From Oryzias latipes (Eukaryota; Chordata; Actinopteri; Beloniformes; Adrianichthyidae), in NCBI RefSeq assembly GCF_002234675.1, contig NC_019880.2:14001756-14065755 (forward strand): 64,000 nucleotides of DNA. Reading direction: 5' to 3'. Shown here piece after piece: positions 47,961-59,965 of the stretch. Positions within the stretch are counted from its first letter, which is position 1, and every line of letters begins with the position of its first letter. The notes beneath the pieces are model-generated. The model was not told the origin of the DNA. It ran no database searches and saw only the letters and a list, made by a program, of their open reading frames with translations. A program made the translations under genes and the position numbers.

Positions 47961-48165
47961 CCCTTGTCCTATCTTAGATGACCCCACCCTTACTTTGATG
48001 TGTTATTCCAATCAGGAAAAAGGTGGATAAAGGTGGAAAGATTTCATGTAATCCATTGACACTAGTGAGGTTCATAAATCATTGAAGAAAAAAGGTTCAG
48101 TGCACTGTCTAGTGGGTCTAGATGACCCAACTCCCAATGTTAAAGTGCCTAGGATAGCACAAGGG
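47961..48165. mobile_element. MITE family B (piggyBac-like), copy 2
   Basis: This 205 bp copy is nearly identical to 42724-42928. The right flank is TTAA (48166-48169); the left flank has mutated to GTAA. Confidence 0.85.
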
Positions 48166-48277
48166 TTAATTGTCTTTTACAATTACAAGAAAAAACTAAT
48201 GAAACTTAACTATTTAGCTGTACATTTACACCAAATGACACAGGCAGGTTTACTTTTTCCCCCCATATTTTTAAGAG

Positions 48278-48283
48278 TTTATT
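48278..48283 (-). promoter_or_regulatory. thbs1: candidate thbs1 poly(A) signal
   Basis: AATAAA on the minus strand, about 1.46 kb after the thbs1 stop codon, gives a 3' UTR of about 1.5 kb. AT-rich ATTTA-type stretches precede it. Mammalian THBS1 also has a long 3' UTR. Confidence 0.4.
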
Positions 48284-49367
48284 GTTTTCTTGAATGTACA
48301 AAACAACAGGCAGGAGTATAAATAGCACTTTTGGTAGAAACTATTTTACAAATGTTTATAGAAAAGCTTCACTAATATTTAAAAAAAGAGGCACTTACAA
48401 AAAAAAGAAACCGAAGACATCCTCCTGTGTGTAAAAATAATATATTTATACAGATAGAAACGTGTCCATTAGAGGCTGCGTTTCTATATAAATTATTTAA
48501 ATAGAATACATCTAAACAAAAGACAAAAAAATAATTTATCAAGACTGCACAGCACATACACATCATAAAACATCGTTATTTTGTTAATCCTTTTCTGTTC
48601 ACGTTTCTCTCATAACCGAAAAATCTTATATACATTATAAAAATTGTATTAATGCAAAAGACAACCAATTTATACCATGTTTGCTAAGACAAGTCATTCT
48701 TGTACACTGCTGGTTTCAGTACAAAAACAATTCATGAGGTAATATTTGTACAAAAAGTGTTTACTTTTTTTTCACCCCTTTGTCAGAGATGAACAGAAAC
48801 ACCAGTCAAACACACTGTGAAGATGCAAAACACATTGACATGATATTATCCAGAGTATAAGGGATCTGTGTATTTAAAAGATGATGTTTTTAGCAAGCCT
48901 CAATAGCTTTCTGATGATGTTAAGCAAGTAGCAACAAGTACATATACAAAATCATACTTGATAAAAAAAAAAATCTTAACAGACTGGCCCTCAGTGTTTA
49001 TGTCCCTTGAACTTTTTAGTAAAGGTTAAAGACTTTTATGCATCTACATCTGCAGAAACTGACCAAAGCAGCATCTGTGTCTGCTTTGAGGCCCTGTGTT
49101 GTTCTGAAGTTTTCCCGCCTTTTTGCCAAAGCTCCTTCCTGAGAAGATTCATGTTCTGGGCCAGCTCTACATCTCTACTTCAGACACCATGTCTTTGATG
49201 ACTAATCAGAGAGAATTTTTTTAAATTGCTTTTTGACTTGGTTGTCTTTAACTTGGATGGCCCACCTGTACAAACACACGCCACTCGCTTTCTTTGATAC
49301 GGACAGTCCACACGCTCCAACATCCTCATGTTTTCCTTCTCTGGAAAATCACAATTTCTTCATAAAA

Positions 49368-49400
49368 ATATATATATATATATATACATATATGTATATC
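49368..49400. repeat. (TA)n microsatellite in the thbs1 3' UTR
   Basis: TA run with two interruptions inside the presumed thbs1 3' UTR. Confidence 0.9.
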
Positions 49401-49737
49401 AGTCCACAGCAGATGAATGGTAATACTAAAAATAAAGCATAAAAGTACAAAAACCTCTTTCGTTTTCTTCCTCACCAATAGAGGAATAACAGTTCCGGTG
49501 TGCAAAGCATAAAAAGAAGTCCTCCTTCCGCAGAGACTGAGGAAATCCATTTCTTCTGAGCGGTGCTCAACATTTTAGTCAACAAACTTTCATTTGACTT
49601 TAACTTCTGAAGTCACTTTACCTCATGACCAGTTTACATGCTCCACACACCTCCAATGTGCATTTTCTTAAAGGAAAAAGGTTGAAATAAGTCCAGGTTT
49701 CATGTCCCGTTTGAACTGGAATATTCTTCCTCACGCC

Positions 49738-52700
49738 TTATGTATCTGAAAGTAAACACGGAAAAAACATGATCAATAATGAAGGCTCGTGTGATGACAA
49801 ATCGCATTTGAAGTGCGCAATTGGGTAGCCTTTGCTTACCTCTACATTCATATTTGAGGTCTGAGAAGTAAACCATTTCTTGAGAGAAGACATACAAGCC
49901 AAGCCGCCCGCCGGCATATGTCTTGTCGTAGATGTTTCCAGAATCAGCCATGATTCTTTTTCCCTCGTACATGGTTACTCTAAAAAGCAAACACATTTTA
50001 GTTTGTTGTCTATTTTTAATTTCTTGTGTGTATTTCCTTCTATATCAATGCCAGACTCACCTAATAAGCCCGGTCTTAGGTCTGTGGGTCAGATGCCATC
50101 TGTAGGCAGTAAAGTCCTTCCAGCCAATGTTCTTGGGGTCATGCCACAAAGTGCGCACCTAAAATGTTTAAATAGTCAAATGTATCATCTATAATGCGTA
50201 AAACATAACATTTAATAATCCCTGCGGGTTGGACATCTGTGCTCACCTGTCCGGGGGTGTCTCCGGTGTGCCACAGTGCATTCCTCAGATGCTCACCAGG
50301 TCCTGTGGTGGAGTTGACTACTTTGATTGACAGGCCAGAGTATCCCTGCGCTCTTGTGGGAGTGTGGGACCAGTACGTTTGTGTGATTTGTTTCCACATC
50401 ACGGTGTAGAAGCGGGAACTGGACTGGTAGCCAAACACGAACCCTGCATAGTCGTCATCTCTGTCTGTATTCACGAAGAAGGTCCCGCCAAAATCCACGG
50501 CGCTGAACTCATCATAACCTGGGTAAAAAATGTGAGATTAGAGTCAACGCTGACATGGATTTGCAAAAAGAGCTTTCCTCTGGGTCGTACATACCAACAG
50601 CGATGCCTGGGTCACAGTTGACAGTCTGTACCAGCTCCTTGCCTTGGTGCCTCACCACCCAGTTAGGGTCAATCTGAGAAGTGCCTTTGGGATCGAGAGG
50701 AACCATCTGGAACCTGCGGAAGTCAGTTTCACTGATTGCAAAGTTCTCGGGGCACACATCGTGGATGTCCAGAACACTGTCTTGGTCAAAATCATCTTTG
50801 CACACATCACCACGCCCATCATCTATAAGAAAAATGTACACATACAATCAGAAAGCTGAACACCAAAAACCAGAATGAGCAGAAATGACCTATTGAGGTG
50901 GCGCTGGTAACACTCACTATCTGAGTCCAGTTGATCGGGGTTAAAGGCCAGCCTGCAGTTATCCTTGTCATCTGGGATGCCATCATTGTCATCATCATGG
51001 TCGCAGGCATCACCTTTGCCATCCTTGTCATGGTCAGCCTGGTTGGCATTAGCAATGTACGGGCAGTTGTCCATGTTGTTCTGGTGACCATCTTCGTCAA
51101 TGTCCTGGTTGTTGTCGCACTTATCTCCCACACGATCTGAGTCAGAATCAACCTGTGGAATCCCAGAGTTCCTTTAGGATTAGGCTGTTTTTTTCTCTCC
51201 CCACCTGCTTCAGGTAAAAGCAGGCCCTTGTCTTCAGGTATGCAAGCAATGGCCCTACAGTCAAACGTCCAGTGTCCTTTCACCTCATTACTCAAGTTCA
51301 ACTCTTATTTTAGAGGTGAAGGAGAAGAGAAGCATTATACTCTTCCCTCTTCACATTCCGATCTTTCATTAAAAAAGATGCATTTTGTGAAAGAGGACCA
51401 TTCCTGTCAATCATGATAGCTATATAGCAAAAATGAGTGAAAAAATTGGATTACCTGATCTGGATTGTGTTCCAGGGGGCAGTTATCGCAGTGATCTCCC
51501 ACCCCGTCCCTGTCAGTGTCTCTCTGGTCCACGTTGTAAACATACGGGCAGTTGTCATTCTCATTCAGAATCCCTGAAAAAAGGATTTTCTTAGCCTCTG
51601 CCAAATTTTTCAATGTTTAAAGATTAAGCAAAAGCAACCTTGATCTGAATTGAAAATCACCTACCATCACCATCTATGTCAATAGCACAGGCATCGCCCT
51701 CTCCGTTGTTGTCAGTGTCTGTTTGGTCTGTGTTGGCTTCAAACACACAGTTGTCACACTGATCCCCAACATCGTCCCGGTCTGCATCATACTGGGCTGG
51801 GTTGTAAACTTTAGGGCAGTTGTCCTAATTTTACAAAGAAAGGCACATTTATTTTTTAAAATTATAAAACTACTGTATTTATAGCAACAAATTGTGTTTT
51901 CTCCACCATGTGTTTTTTTCTTGCTCTAGTCTGAAAACAATACACAACATCATTTTTCTAAACTTTCTAACCCCACACTAAGAATTCAGGCAACAGGCCA
52001 TCTTGCCCACGACCGTGTTATTTGTATGAAAATTATGTTACATTATTCTTTTACTACTAATGTTCCATTTTGACTCAATGAATAAATAATAAAACTCTAG
52101 TATTTCACATTCCAGCTGCTCAAAAGAAGCTCAATACTATGTGTGGGCTATGCAGATGCTAAAAAAAACATCATGAAGACTCACTCTAACATCGGGGATC
52201 CCATCATTGTCATCATCGTTGTCACATTCATCACCCAGGCCATCTTTGTCGTGATCTTCCTGGCCAGAGTTGGGAAGGTTAGGGCAGTTATCCTGACAAG
52301 AAAGCAAAAGAAAGTGTTAAGTGAAAATCATCCCAAACACAGGGTCCAGATGGCGAAGATGATTGTGATAAAAGTTTCTGTCCATGTGGGGTCCAGCTAC
52401 CTTTTTGCAATGATACGTGGCGTTTGCCACGCACTGTAGGTCAGTGTTGGGCCATCCGTCCAGGTCACTGTCCTCTCCACATATGCGGCCATTCCCAGCG
52501 TATCCTGGCTTGCACTCACAGCGGAACATGGACTCGGAGTACACGCCCAAGTAGATGCAGTCTGAATTTTTATGACAGTCATGGCTGCCATCTTTGCAAG
52601 GGTTACGAGGAGTGCAAACCTAAAGATGATAACAAATTCTTAAAAACAGATTCATTCACAAACTGCCAATTTACATTACAAAAAACCTCAAATAATGAAT

Positions 52701-55700
52701 AATCCAAACCTGTTTATTAGCTGTTGCCTGCTCCACTCCTCTTCCGTAGGGCTGAGGACCAGAGAAACGCGCAGGGCAAGGATGACAGTTGTATCCCGGC
52801 TCAGTGTTCTCACAACGATGAATTCCATTGTGAGTGTGGCAAGCATCCGGAACTTCTTTGCATTCATCAATGTCTTTGCATATAACCCCATCACCAGCGT
52901 AGCCCAGAGGACATTTTCCACATGTGAAGGAGCCGTCTGGAGAGCTGGTACACTTTGTTCCAGGAAAGCACGGACTGGAAAGACAACCATCTGCAAACAG
53001 ATGAAATATTACTTTTAGCGAAGTGATTTCAAAAGCAGGATGATCTTGGATTTCTTTGTGAAATACACGCACTAATACACGCACCGATTGGGCATTCCTG
53101 TTTGTTGCAAATTTGAGGCATGGCAGCGTCACCAATGCATTCTTTTCCACCATATTTGGGCACAGGATCATTGCAGAGGCGTTTTCGAGTTTGGATTCCT
53201 CCTCCACAGGTGACAGAGCAGGTGTCCCATGGTGACCAAGGTCCCCAACCTCCATTAACTGATACAAAGCAAAAATAATCTTATTAACATATTCAAAACA
53301 TACACTCTGTTTGAATAACTTTGATGTAGAACTCACTAGGACAGGCGGACTTCTTGCAAGTTTTGGTCTGACGTCCCTTTCCCTGGCAGTCCGTTCCTCC
53401 CATCTGTGGTGTGGGGGAGTTGCAGAGGCGGATTTGGGTCATGACTCCCTCGCCACAGGTCACAGAGCATGAAGACCAGGGTGACCAGTGGCTCCATCCT
53501 CCATCCTGTTTGACTGAGTACATATGCACAGAATGATTTCCCTGGAATCTGACTCTGACAAAGCAGCAACGTTGGGCGTATTTTGTAACTTACAGCGCTT
53601 GTCACATTCCTGCAGGTAGCAGTCCCGGGTCTGGACAGAGGTACCCTCACACTTGCTGTTGATGCGGTCACATGACCGTCCGCGCTGTTGGATGCCACGC
53701 CCGCAGGTGGTGGAGCAATGGGTCCATTCAGACCAGGGGGACCAGCCATCTTCTGCATAATCACTCGCTGCAAGAGGCATAGATGATGTTAAGCTTAAAA
53801 TATAAAGATCAAATAAAACAAACTGAATTTAAGGATGAAAAGAAAACATACGTGTTCCACAGCGAGGACAACATTCGCCATCAGGCACGGTGGCATTAGC
53901 ACACGGGATCAGAGGGCAGGAGATTTTACGGCACACAGTAGCAGAGTTCTGGGTGAAAAAAGATCATTTAATTAGAGCTGCACCACACTGGAAACTTGCG
54001 ATGTGCGATATTAGTGATCAATATATACTTGCAATAAATTAACATATAGCAAAACAACTACCACATCATTTCCATTTTACTTTAACCATTTGATTTAAAT
54101 AAAAGTCAACATAAATTACACTCCAAATGACCCTAGTCTCCATAGGAGACGGGCATCTAACATAAAAGGGCTCCATCTGATTGGTCAAGGATGTGAAGTT
54201 GTCTATCTGATTGGTCAAATGTCTGAAGATTTCTATTTGATTTGTTAAATACTTAAAGCTGCTATTATGGCATGTGTATAACAGTTTAGGCTAGCCATTC
54301 ATTACAGTTTACAACGTCTTTTATGATACACGTATGGCACAGACTGATACTGTGATAATTATACATTTTCGGTTTATTGTCTAGGCCTAATTTCAATAAG
54401 TAAAAAGGCCAAACATTTTCTCTAGCTGTTTAAATTCTTATATGAAAAACACAGTCTTATAAGTAATTACATGTCAGAAAAATACAGTAATCCTTACTAA
54501 TACTCAACTAACACCTTACAAAACTTTCTGAGAAAAATGAGCCTCTTTGTTCATACTTTTCAACAGCAGTTATTTAAAAGTAAAGGCTATTATCTGTTTA
54601 TTGCGATAGACAAACGGGCCACTGGCTTGGAGCCTTGACACTTACCTGACAGGTACACTCTGTGCAGTCGTCCACTGTCCACTCATCTTTGTCGTTGTGT
54701 ACAATGCCATTATGGAGGCAGACTCCTCTGTGGATGTTAATTTGATTTTTCAGGAGCTGGCTTTCTGTGGACTGGAGAAAACAGAGCATGAAAGTCAAAA
54801 GGCTTCACATCCTGACGAAGGACGGAAAATGCCCTCTTTGCCAAAGTTCCAATACAAATGAATCCCCGTGATTAAGACATAGCTGGAATCTAGCGAAGCA
54901 GTGAAAATGCACCAGTGGCCAGACATATTTCTGTATTCACATGGGTCTCATTAGGAACTTGGCTGGGGACAGCCATTACAGGGACAAGTGGCTATGCACT
55001 GAGAGTGTGTTAAATAGAAGCAGAAGGAAAGTTGGATCTGAGACTAAAAGAGGTCGTGAATGATGACAAATAGCTAACCGCGACAGCTTTTTGAGCTTAC
55101 CACTTTTTCGAGCTCGTTCGACAGCTGTTTGACAATCACATTGAGTCCCCTGAGCTCCTTGAACATGCTGGTGATGTCCTCACAAGAAAACCCGCAGACA
55201 GTCTGCAAGTCTGGATCAGAAGAGAGCATCTAGTTAGCCCAGTCCTAATGAAAGTAAGACCTGATCATTACTGAGGGGCTCTCACCTTTGGATTTGTGAC
55301 CTGTGTAGTCGGTCCTGATGGCAGGGCTAGAGCCATTGACTGGGTTGTCCAGTCTCATGACATCGGTTAAAGTTGCTGCATGGTTGGGAGGAAACATTGA
55401 TCAGTCTGACATAATCAAATAGCAGATCTGAATCTTTTGCACTATTTATTTTAGCTGTATTGTAGGACTTACCCCCACTTTGGCAGCCCTTATTTCTCAG
55501 TATTGCATCCAGAGAGGTACCAAAGACAAAGTGCACATTCTGGAGCACTCCCTTTAAAACACATCATTAAGTTAAATAAACTTGGGTTTGTATTTATATT
55601 TATTTTATTTTTATTTTAGGTGAATGCAAATTTCTCACCATGAATTTATCTCTTGCTGACCCCTTTCCGATCCTTAGTCGAGCTATGTCAGCCACCTCCC

Positions 55701-56421
55701 GGGACAGCACCGTCTGGATTGGCGCGTCCATCTCCGACACGTTGATCTCCTCACAGCCCACGTACAGCTGCGCCCTGTCCTCCTGCACGAACAGCGTGAT
55801 GTTCTTCCAATGCCCTGTGGCCAGGTCCGCGTCCTCGATGGACACCACCTGTTGCTGGTTCTCGGTGGCGTACACCACATCCAGGGTGTTGGCCTTTCCG
55901 TTGGAGATGATCTCGAAAACGGGTCCGGATCCGTCGGTCTTCTCGATGCTGAGCATCGTGCCCCGGGATCGCTTGTACTGCTTCAGGTTGAGCAGCAGGA
56001 GGAAGCCTCTCTCAGCCTGGATGGAGTCGAGGAGGTCCCTGAAGGAACCATCGGGGACTTGGGGGATCAGGTCCGCGTTCAGGATTTTGTATGCGGGGCT
56101 GTAAGGATCCGCTCCTTTGACCAAACTCACTCCATGGTTTCTTTTATTAATCCGAGCCAGCTCAAATAAGTCATAGACGCTGTTATCATCCCGACTTTCT
56201 GTGATCAGAACATAAATAAATAAATACAACTTTTACCAAAACAGAAAAACACAATTTAAAAGAGAAGTAGTTAAATACAAACTAAAAACAAAGAATAAAA
56301 CTACAGTTTTTTGTGTGAAACACGAACATTTCAAAATAAAAGCACATTTTTCCTTACCTGCCAGCCTCGCTCCATCACTGCTCCACAGCATGAACAACAG
56401 AAAGATGCCACACAGCATCAT
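49738..56421 (-). CDS. thbs1: thbs1, thrombospondin-1, complete
   Basis: Coding exons (minus): 56358-56421, 55639-56198, 55473-55551, 55286-55375, 55101-55210, 54646-54771, 53852-53948, 53594-53767, 53337-53513, 53085-53258, 52710-52990, 52401-52619, 52185-52292, 51665-51824, 51455-51573, 50918-51152, 50595-50822, 50247-50518, 50061-50158, 49840-49979, 49738-49745; 1172 aa (human 1170). Secreted homotrimeric matricellular glycoprotein. In order: signal peptide (1-18), heparin-binding laminin-G-like N-domain (to about 230), trimerising coiled coil with cysteines (264-310), VWC (319-375), three TSRs (376-433, 434-492, 493-550; WSPWSEW, CSVTCG), EGF repeats (551-690), calcium-binding type 3 repeats to about 950, and a lectin-like C-domain ending YECRDT. 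The TGF-beta-activating KRFK (432-435) and an RGD (928-930) are present. VWC and the NTD identify a subgroup A TSP; sequence and the fsip1 neighbour favour thbs1 over thbs2. Which teleost duplicate (a or b) it is cannot be told. Confidence 0.95.
54172..54261. repeat. three tandem 30 bp units in a thbs1 intron
   Basis: Units start at 54172, 54202 and 54232 (TCCATCTGATTGGTCAAG, TCTATCTGATTGGTCAAA, TCTATTTGATTTGTTAAA). The first two each contain an ATTGG (inverted CCAAT). The third is more diverged. Confidence 0.8.
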
Positions 56422-56442
56422 CTCCAAATATCAAGTTAGTTC
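56422..56442 (-). other. thbs1: thbs1 5' UTR in the first coding exon
   Basis: The acceptor GCCACAG on the minus strand ends at 56443. This leaves 21 bases of 5' UTR before the first of two consecutive ATG codons (56421). Confidence 0.55.
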
Positions 56443-56812
56443 CTGTGGCAACAAAAGATAAAAACATGATCACGTGTCCAAATCGGTTCATTAATGATTC
56501 AATAAAAAAGCCCACAAACCTTTATAAGAAATCTGATTAATAAAAAAATATGTATTATACAAAAATAAATAAAAAGGCTCCTTTTTCTGTTTTTTTACGG
56601 TCCTTAAAAATCCACCAGAAGTTCACTCCGTTAAACTTATTTATCTACTTCTAATTACTTTATTTTCCCTTTTCTAGCAACCCTTTCACTAATTCAACTG
56701 ACTTTAGCGCCTCTCTTTAGTGCTATTTAAACACTTTAGGACATTCCTGAGCTCCTGTTTGGACCAATGGGATGTCTGCAAAATAAAAAGAGGGCAGGAC
56801 TTGTTTCCTTAC

Positions 56813-56911
56813 CTCACAGCAAGTCAGAGTAATATCAGACGCACAAAGGGGAAAGGGGGAAAAAAAGTGCATTCCAGGCCTGAATTTCCATCATCGGACA
56901 AATATTTTATC
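56813..56911 (-). promoter_or_regulatory. thbs1: thbs1 non-coding exon 1 and TATA-like promoter
   Basis: On the minus strand a strong donor (GAG|GTAAGG, GT at 56812) would end a non-coding first exon that joins the acceptor at 56443. Upstream, GATAAAATAT at 56902-56911 is TATA-like. It would place the start near 56870-56880 and give an exon of about 60 bp. A TATA promoter and a non-coding exon 1 match mammalian THBS1. Confidence 0.45.
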
Positions 56912-57234
56912 TGCGCGCACAGGCCAAGACTGGACCGTTTCCGGTCACATAAGAAATGTTTTCAGTCTTCATTTGTTGGGATAGTGGCAAGTTAGTTTAA
57001 ATGTTTCTTTCTGGAATAAATTCTGAAAACGTTTTTTTTTAAACTTTAAAATGAAGTTATTGCTTTGTCAATTGTTTTTCAAAATGAAAAAGGAGGCAAA
57101 TGAGTGTAAAAAGAGGTACATGAATGAAGTTTTATTCTTTTGACTGAATGTGTAGATGAATTTTTGCTCTTTTTGTTTAAACGGAGCTCAGTTCAGAACA
57201 ATCTGCCTCCTCACCTTTGCAGTGAATTACATGG

Positions 57235-57248
57235 CCAGTAGAGGGCGC
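57235..57248 (+). promoter_or_regulatory. CTCF-like motif
   Basis: CCAGTAGAGGGCGC fits the CTCF core consensus CCASYAGRKGGCRS at every position. It lies about 370 bp upstream of the presumed thbs1 start. No occupancy evidence is available from sequence. Confidence 0.5.
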
Positions 57249-57904
57249 AGCAAGTGAAAGGCTAAATGTGCTTCAAAGGGAGAAGACGAGAATGGAAGGA
57301 GGAGTGAACTTCATTTTGGATGATTGTTGCTTCCTAAAAATATGAATAAAAAGTTTTCAGAACAATTCATTGTTTTTTTAAACCAAAAAAAATCAAGACA
57401 CATGAATACAATAGGGGTAAAATGTATTTTATATCATAATAAGAAATACTTTATTGATCCGACACGTGGGAAATTTGTTATATACTGTGTATAAAACAAT
57501 TTGTACATATTTACAATGACAAAATCCCTTAAAATTTCAACTAAAGAATGCGTTTTTCAATATATTTGTCTTTGTTGGCGATTACACAGTAAACCACAGT
57601 AAACCACAGTAATGTAGAATGTAAATAATGATAAGTTCCTACTACATTTTTTAGTTCTCAGCACATTATATAAATATTTCCACACAAATTTAGAGAATTG
57701 AATCCTTTGATATATCATTTCCTGTAAACAAAAAAGTGAAAATGAGGGCTATTGTGCATAGATCATATTTGACGAAAGGAAGTACAAAAAGATTTAGAAA
57801 TACAGTGAAAACTCCTTTGTTTATTAAATGTTGGTTGATTCACTTTGTCACAGGTCATTAAGATAATAACTTGTATGAATGAAATCAACTCAAAGGCAAA
57901 TTTC

Positions 57905-58055
57905 TGAGGAACTAATGACCTTCTACAGAAACTATGTCCTAGAAATTGACACAGCTTTTTTTTAAAAAAATTAAGCTAAAAACTGCATAATCATAATTAA
58001 AAGACCACTCGGAACACTTTTAGAGATCAGACGATGATTGGAGTAAAACTTTTAA
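57905..58055. mobile_element. MITE family A, right-end fragment
   Basis: It contains CTACAGAAACTATGTCCTAG, GCTAAAAACTGCATAATCAT, AAAAGACCACTCGGAAC and GACGATGATTGGAGT, collinear with the last 130 bp of the 9009-9601 element. Confidence 0.65.
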
Positions 58056-59756
58056 CAAAGCTGCCAGAAAGACAAATGTAAGATGACAAAAAGGTCAAGC
58101 ACACTGGTTAATTTGATTTATATTAAAATAATCCATCCACCTTCTTTTAATAAACTCTGTTGAAAAAAGATTATTTTAAGTATGTGAACTTTCAAATGTT
58201 TATAATGAAGGGGTTTGGGCAGATCAGCATTTATCAATGTCACCTAAAAATAGTAAAACGTGCCTTTTTAATTACTTTGCCCCACATTTCTTAGAAATTC
58301 GACAAGTGTTCTTTACTTTACTGCTGATTATTCCACCTCTGGCCTCCTCTGCTCCCCGTCCCACCACAGAATGATGTGAGGCGCTTTTTCACAGAAACTT
58401 GCTTTTGTTCATCTCTCAGCAGAGATGCGTTTGGGTTTCTTTTTAGTAAACTCAATGTGTCAGAATCACACAAGCGTGCGGAGTTAGGGGTGCAGAGGAA
58501 AAGTGAGGAAAGTGTGTGACTGAGATGAAAGCCCTCTGGAAAAGTCAGGGAACACAGAGGCGCCTGCACTCTGGGATGACTTACACTCAAAAATGTGGGG
58601 GGGCTTTGGGTTTAAAAATAGACCACGAGACGCAGCACACGTATACCTGTTCTTCATTTGTGGTTCGCGGGAACACAGGACTTTTATGACTACAGCTGCT
58701 TGGTGCTGCAGGATTTACAGCAGGTACGACTCACCTTTGTGAAACACAAGTCCACAGGAAGTGATTGGGTAATAACAAAGCGGCACAGGTCAAGCTGTTA
58801 TCCGAGTGGAAAATGGCTCGAGGGGTTATGAAAGTGGATCAAGGTGGGATGGTTTCATGGAAAAAACTTTTGGAGACATCATAGGTAGGTGTGACTGAAC
58901 ATGTCTCAGTGGGCAGGGCCTTGGGCTCACAGTGTGGGAAGAGACTGCCAGATCTCTTGAAAACCCACCAGACACAGTCAGAACGGAAACAGTCCATAGA
59001 TAGAGAATGTTTACACGGAACCTGTTCCACAGCGTTTCGTCCAACTGGGGGAGATTGAGAACTGTGTTGGTGGGAGTTGTGCTTCAGCATAAAAGCTGTC
59101 TGCTCTTTGTTGTACATAGTCCATGAAAGTGCTTCTATTTGGTAGTCCACGCTCTAGAGGAGTCCTTCACAGCTACAGCAGACTCAGTTAAAGAAAAAAA
59201 CAAAACATTTTAAACTCACGTTTAGCAATTTTATAGAGGAACAGAATGGAAAATAAAGAAAAAAAGGGTTAAATAATGTAAAAAATGATAAATGACGGAC
59301 ACATTTTTCAGGTAGAAAGTGAATGAAAGAGATGAGAGCCGGTGAGGGACATTTTCCAAAAATACTCTGGAGGCTTGGGTAAACTTTATTTATATGTAAA
59401 ATTTTTAAATCACAAATATCCTCACAAAAAACTACAAAATAAAGTAAACACATACATAAAACAAAAAAGATACAACATAGAGCGATAAAAACCTAAAGAA
59501 ATGAGAATTAGTTCATTTAAAGCATGCTTTCTACAATTTGGCTAAAAAAGGTTGTTTCTCTCCTTCTCTAACTGGCTGATGGCAACAATCAGGGGCTGGC
59601 CTACAGGGGGCAAAGGGCACAGCTGTCACCCAAATGCAGCACCAAAACCTCCTAGCTGCTCCCTCAACTTTTGTGTAGTTATTACAACAATAAGGAGGCT
59701 ACAAAAGCACCAGTTTTATATTTTTTGTGTGAAACTTCTGCTGCACAGCAAAGCTA

Positions 59757-59965
59757 TAACCAGCTCAGTGGCCTTGCGGCAGAGTGTCCGCCCTTTGACT
59801 GGAAGCTCATGAGTTCAAATCCAGCTTGAGTCCTACCAAAGACTATAAAATGGGACCCAATGCCTCCCTGCTTGACACTCAGCATTAAGGGATTGGATTG
59901 GGGGGGTTGAACCCCCAAATGGTTCCTGCAGCTCAGCGTTCTGAATATGCCCACATACAACCCAC
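59757..59965 (+). mobile_element. tRNA-derived SINE, family 1 copy
   Basis: Head: CCAGCTCAGTGGCCTTGCGG, AGAGTGTCCGCCC, then GAGTTCAAATCC (B-box). Body: CATTAAGGGATTGGATTGGG and GGTTCCTGCAGC. It matches the copy at 15737 in order. Confidence 0.65.

Larger units (their letters stand above)
44712..49737. other. fsip1-thbs1 convergent intergenic region and thbs1 3' UTR
   Basis: Between the two stop codons there are a SINE (44815-45060), an unannotated stretch (45070-46180), the C-rich retroposon (46185-47868) and MITE family B copy 2 (47961-48165). The thbs1 3' UTR on the minus strand probably runs from 49737 to about 48260. I see no further gene; small frames near 45450-45660 lack recognisable domains. 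Confidence 0.55.

Noticed and set aside
50823..51301. Overlapping frames rich in Thr/Met and Ile/Val across the thbs1 type 3 repeat exons
   Set aside because: They are alternative frames of the exon at 50918-51152, whose correct frame gives the DxDxDG-type thrombospondin repeats.
58318..59150. Minus-strand frames of 72-103 codons upstream of thbs1
   Set aside because: No recognisable domain, no splice sites that join them and no supporting composition. They are kept only as a note that these GC-richer patches might be regulatory.
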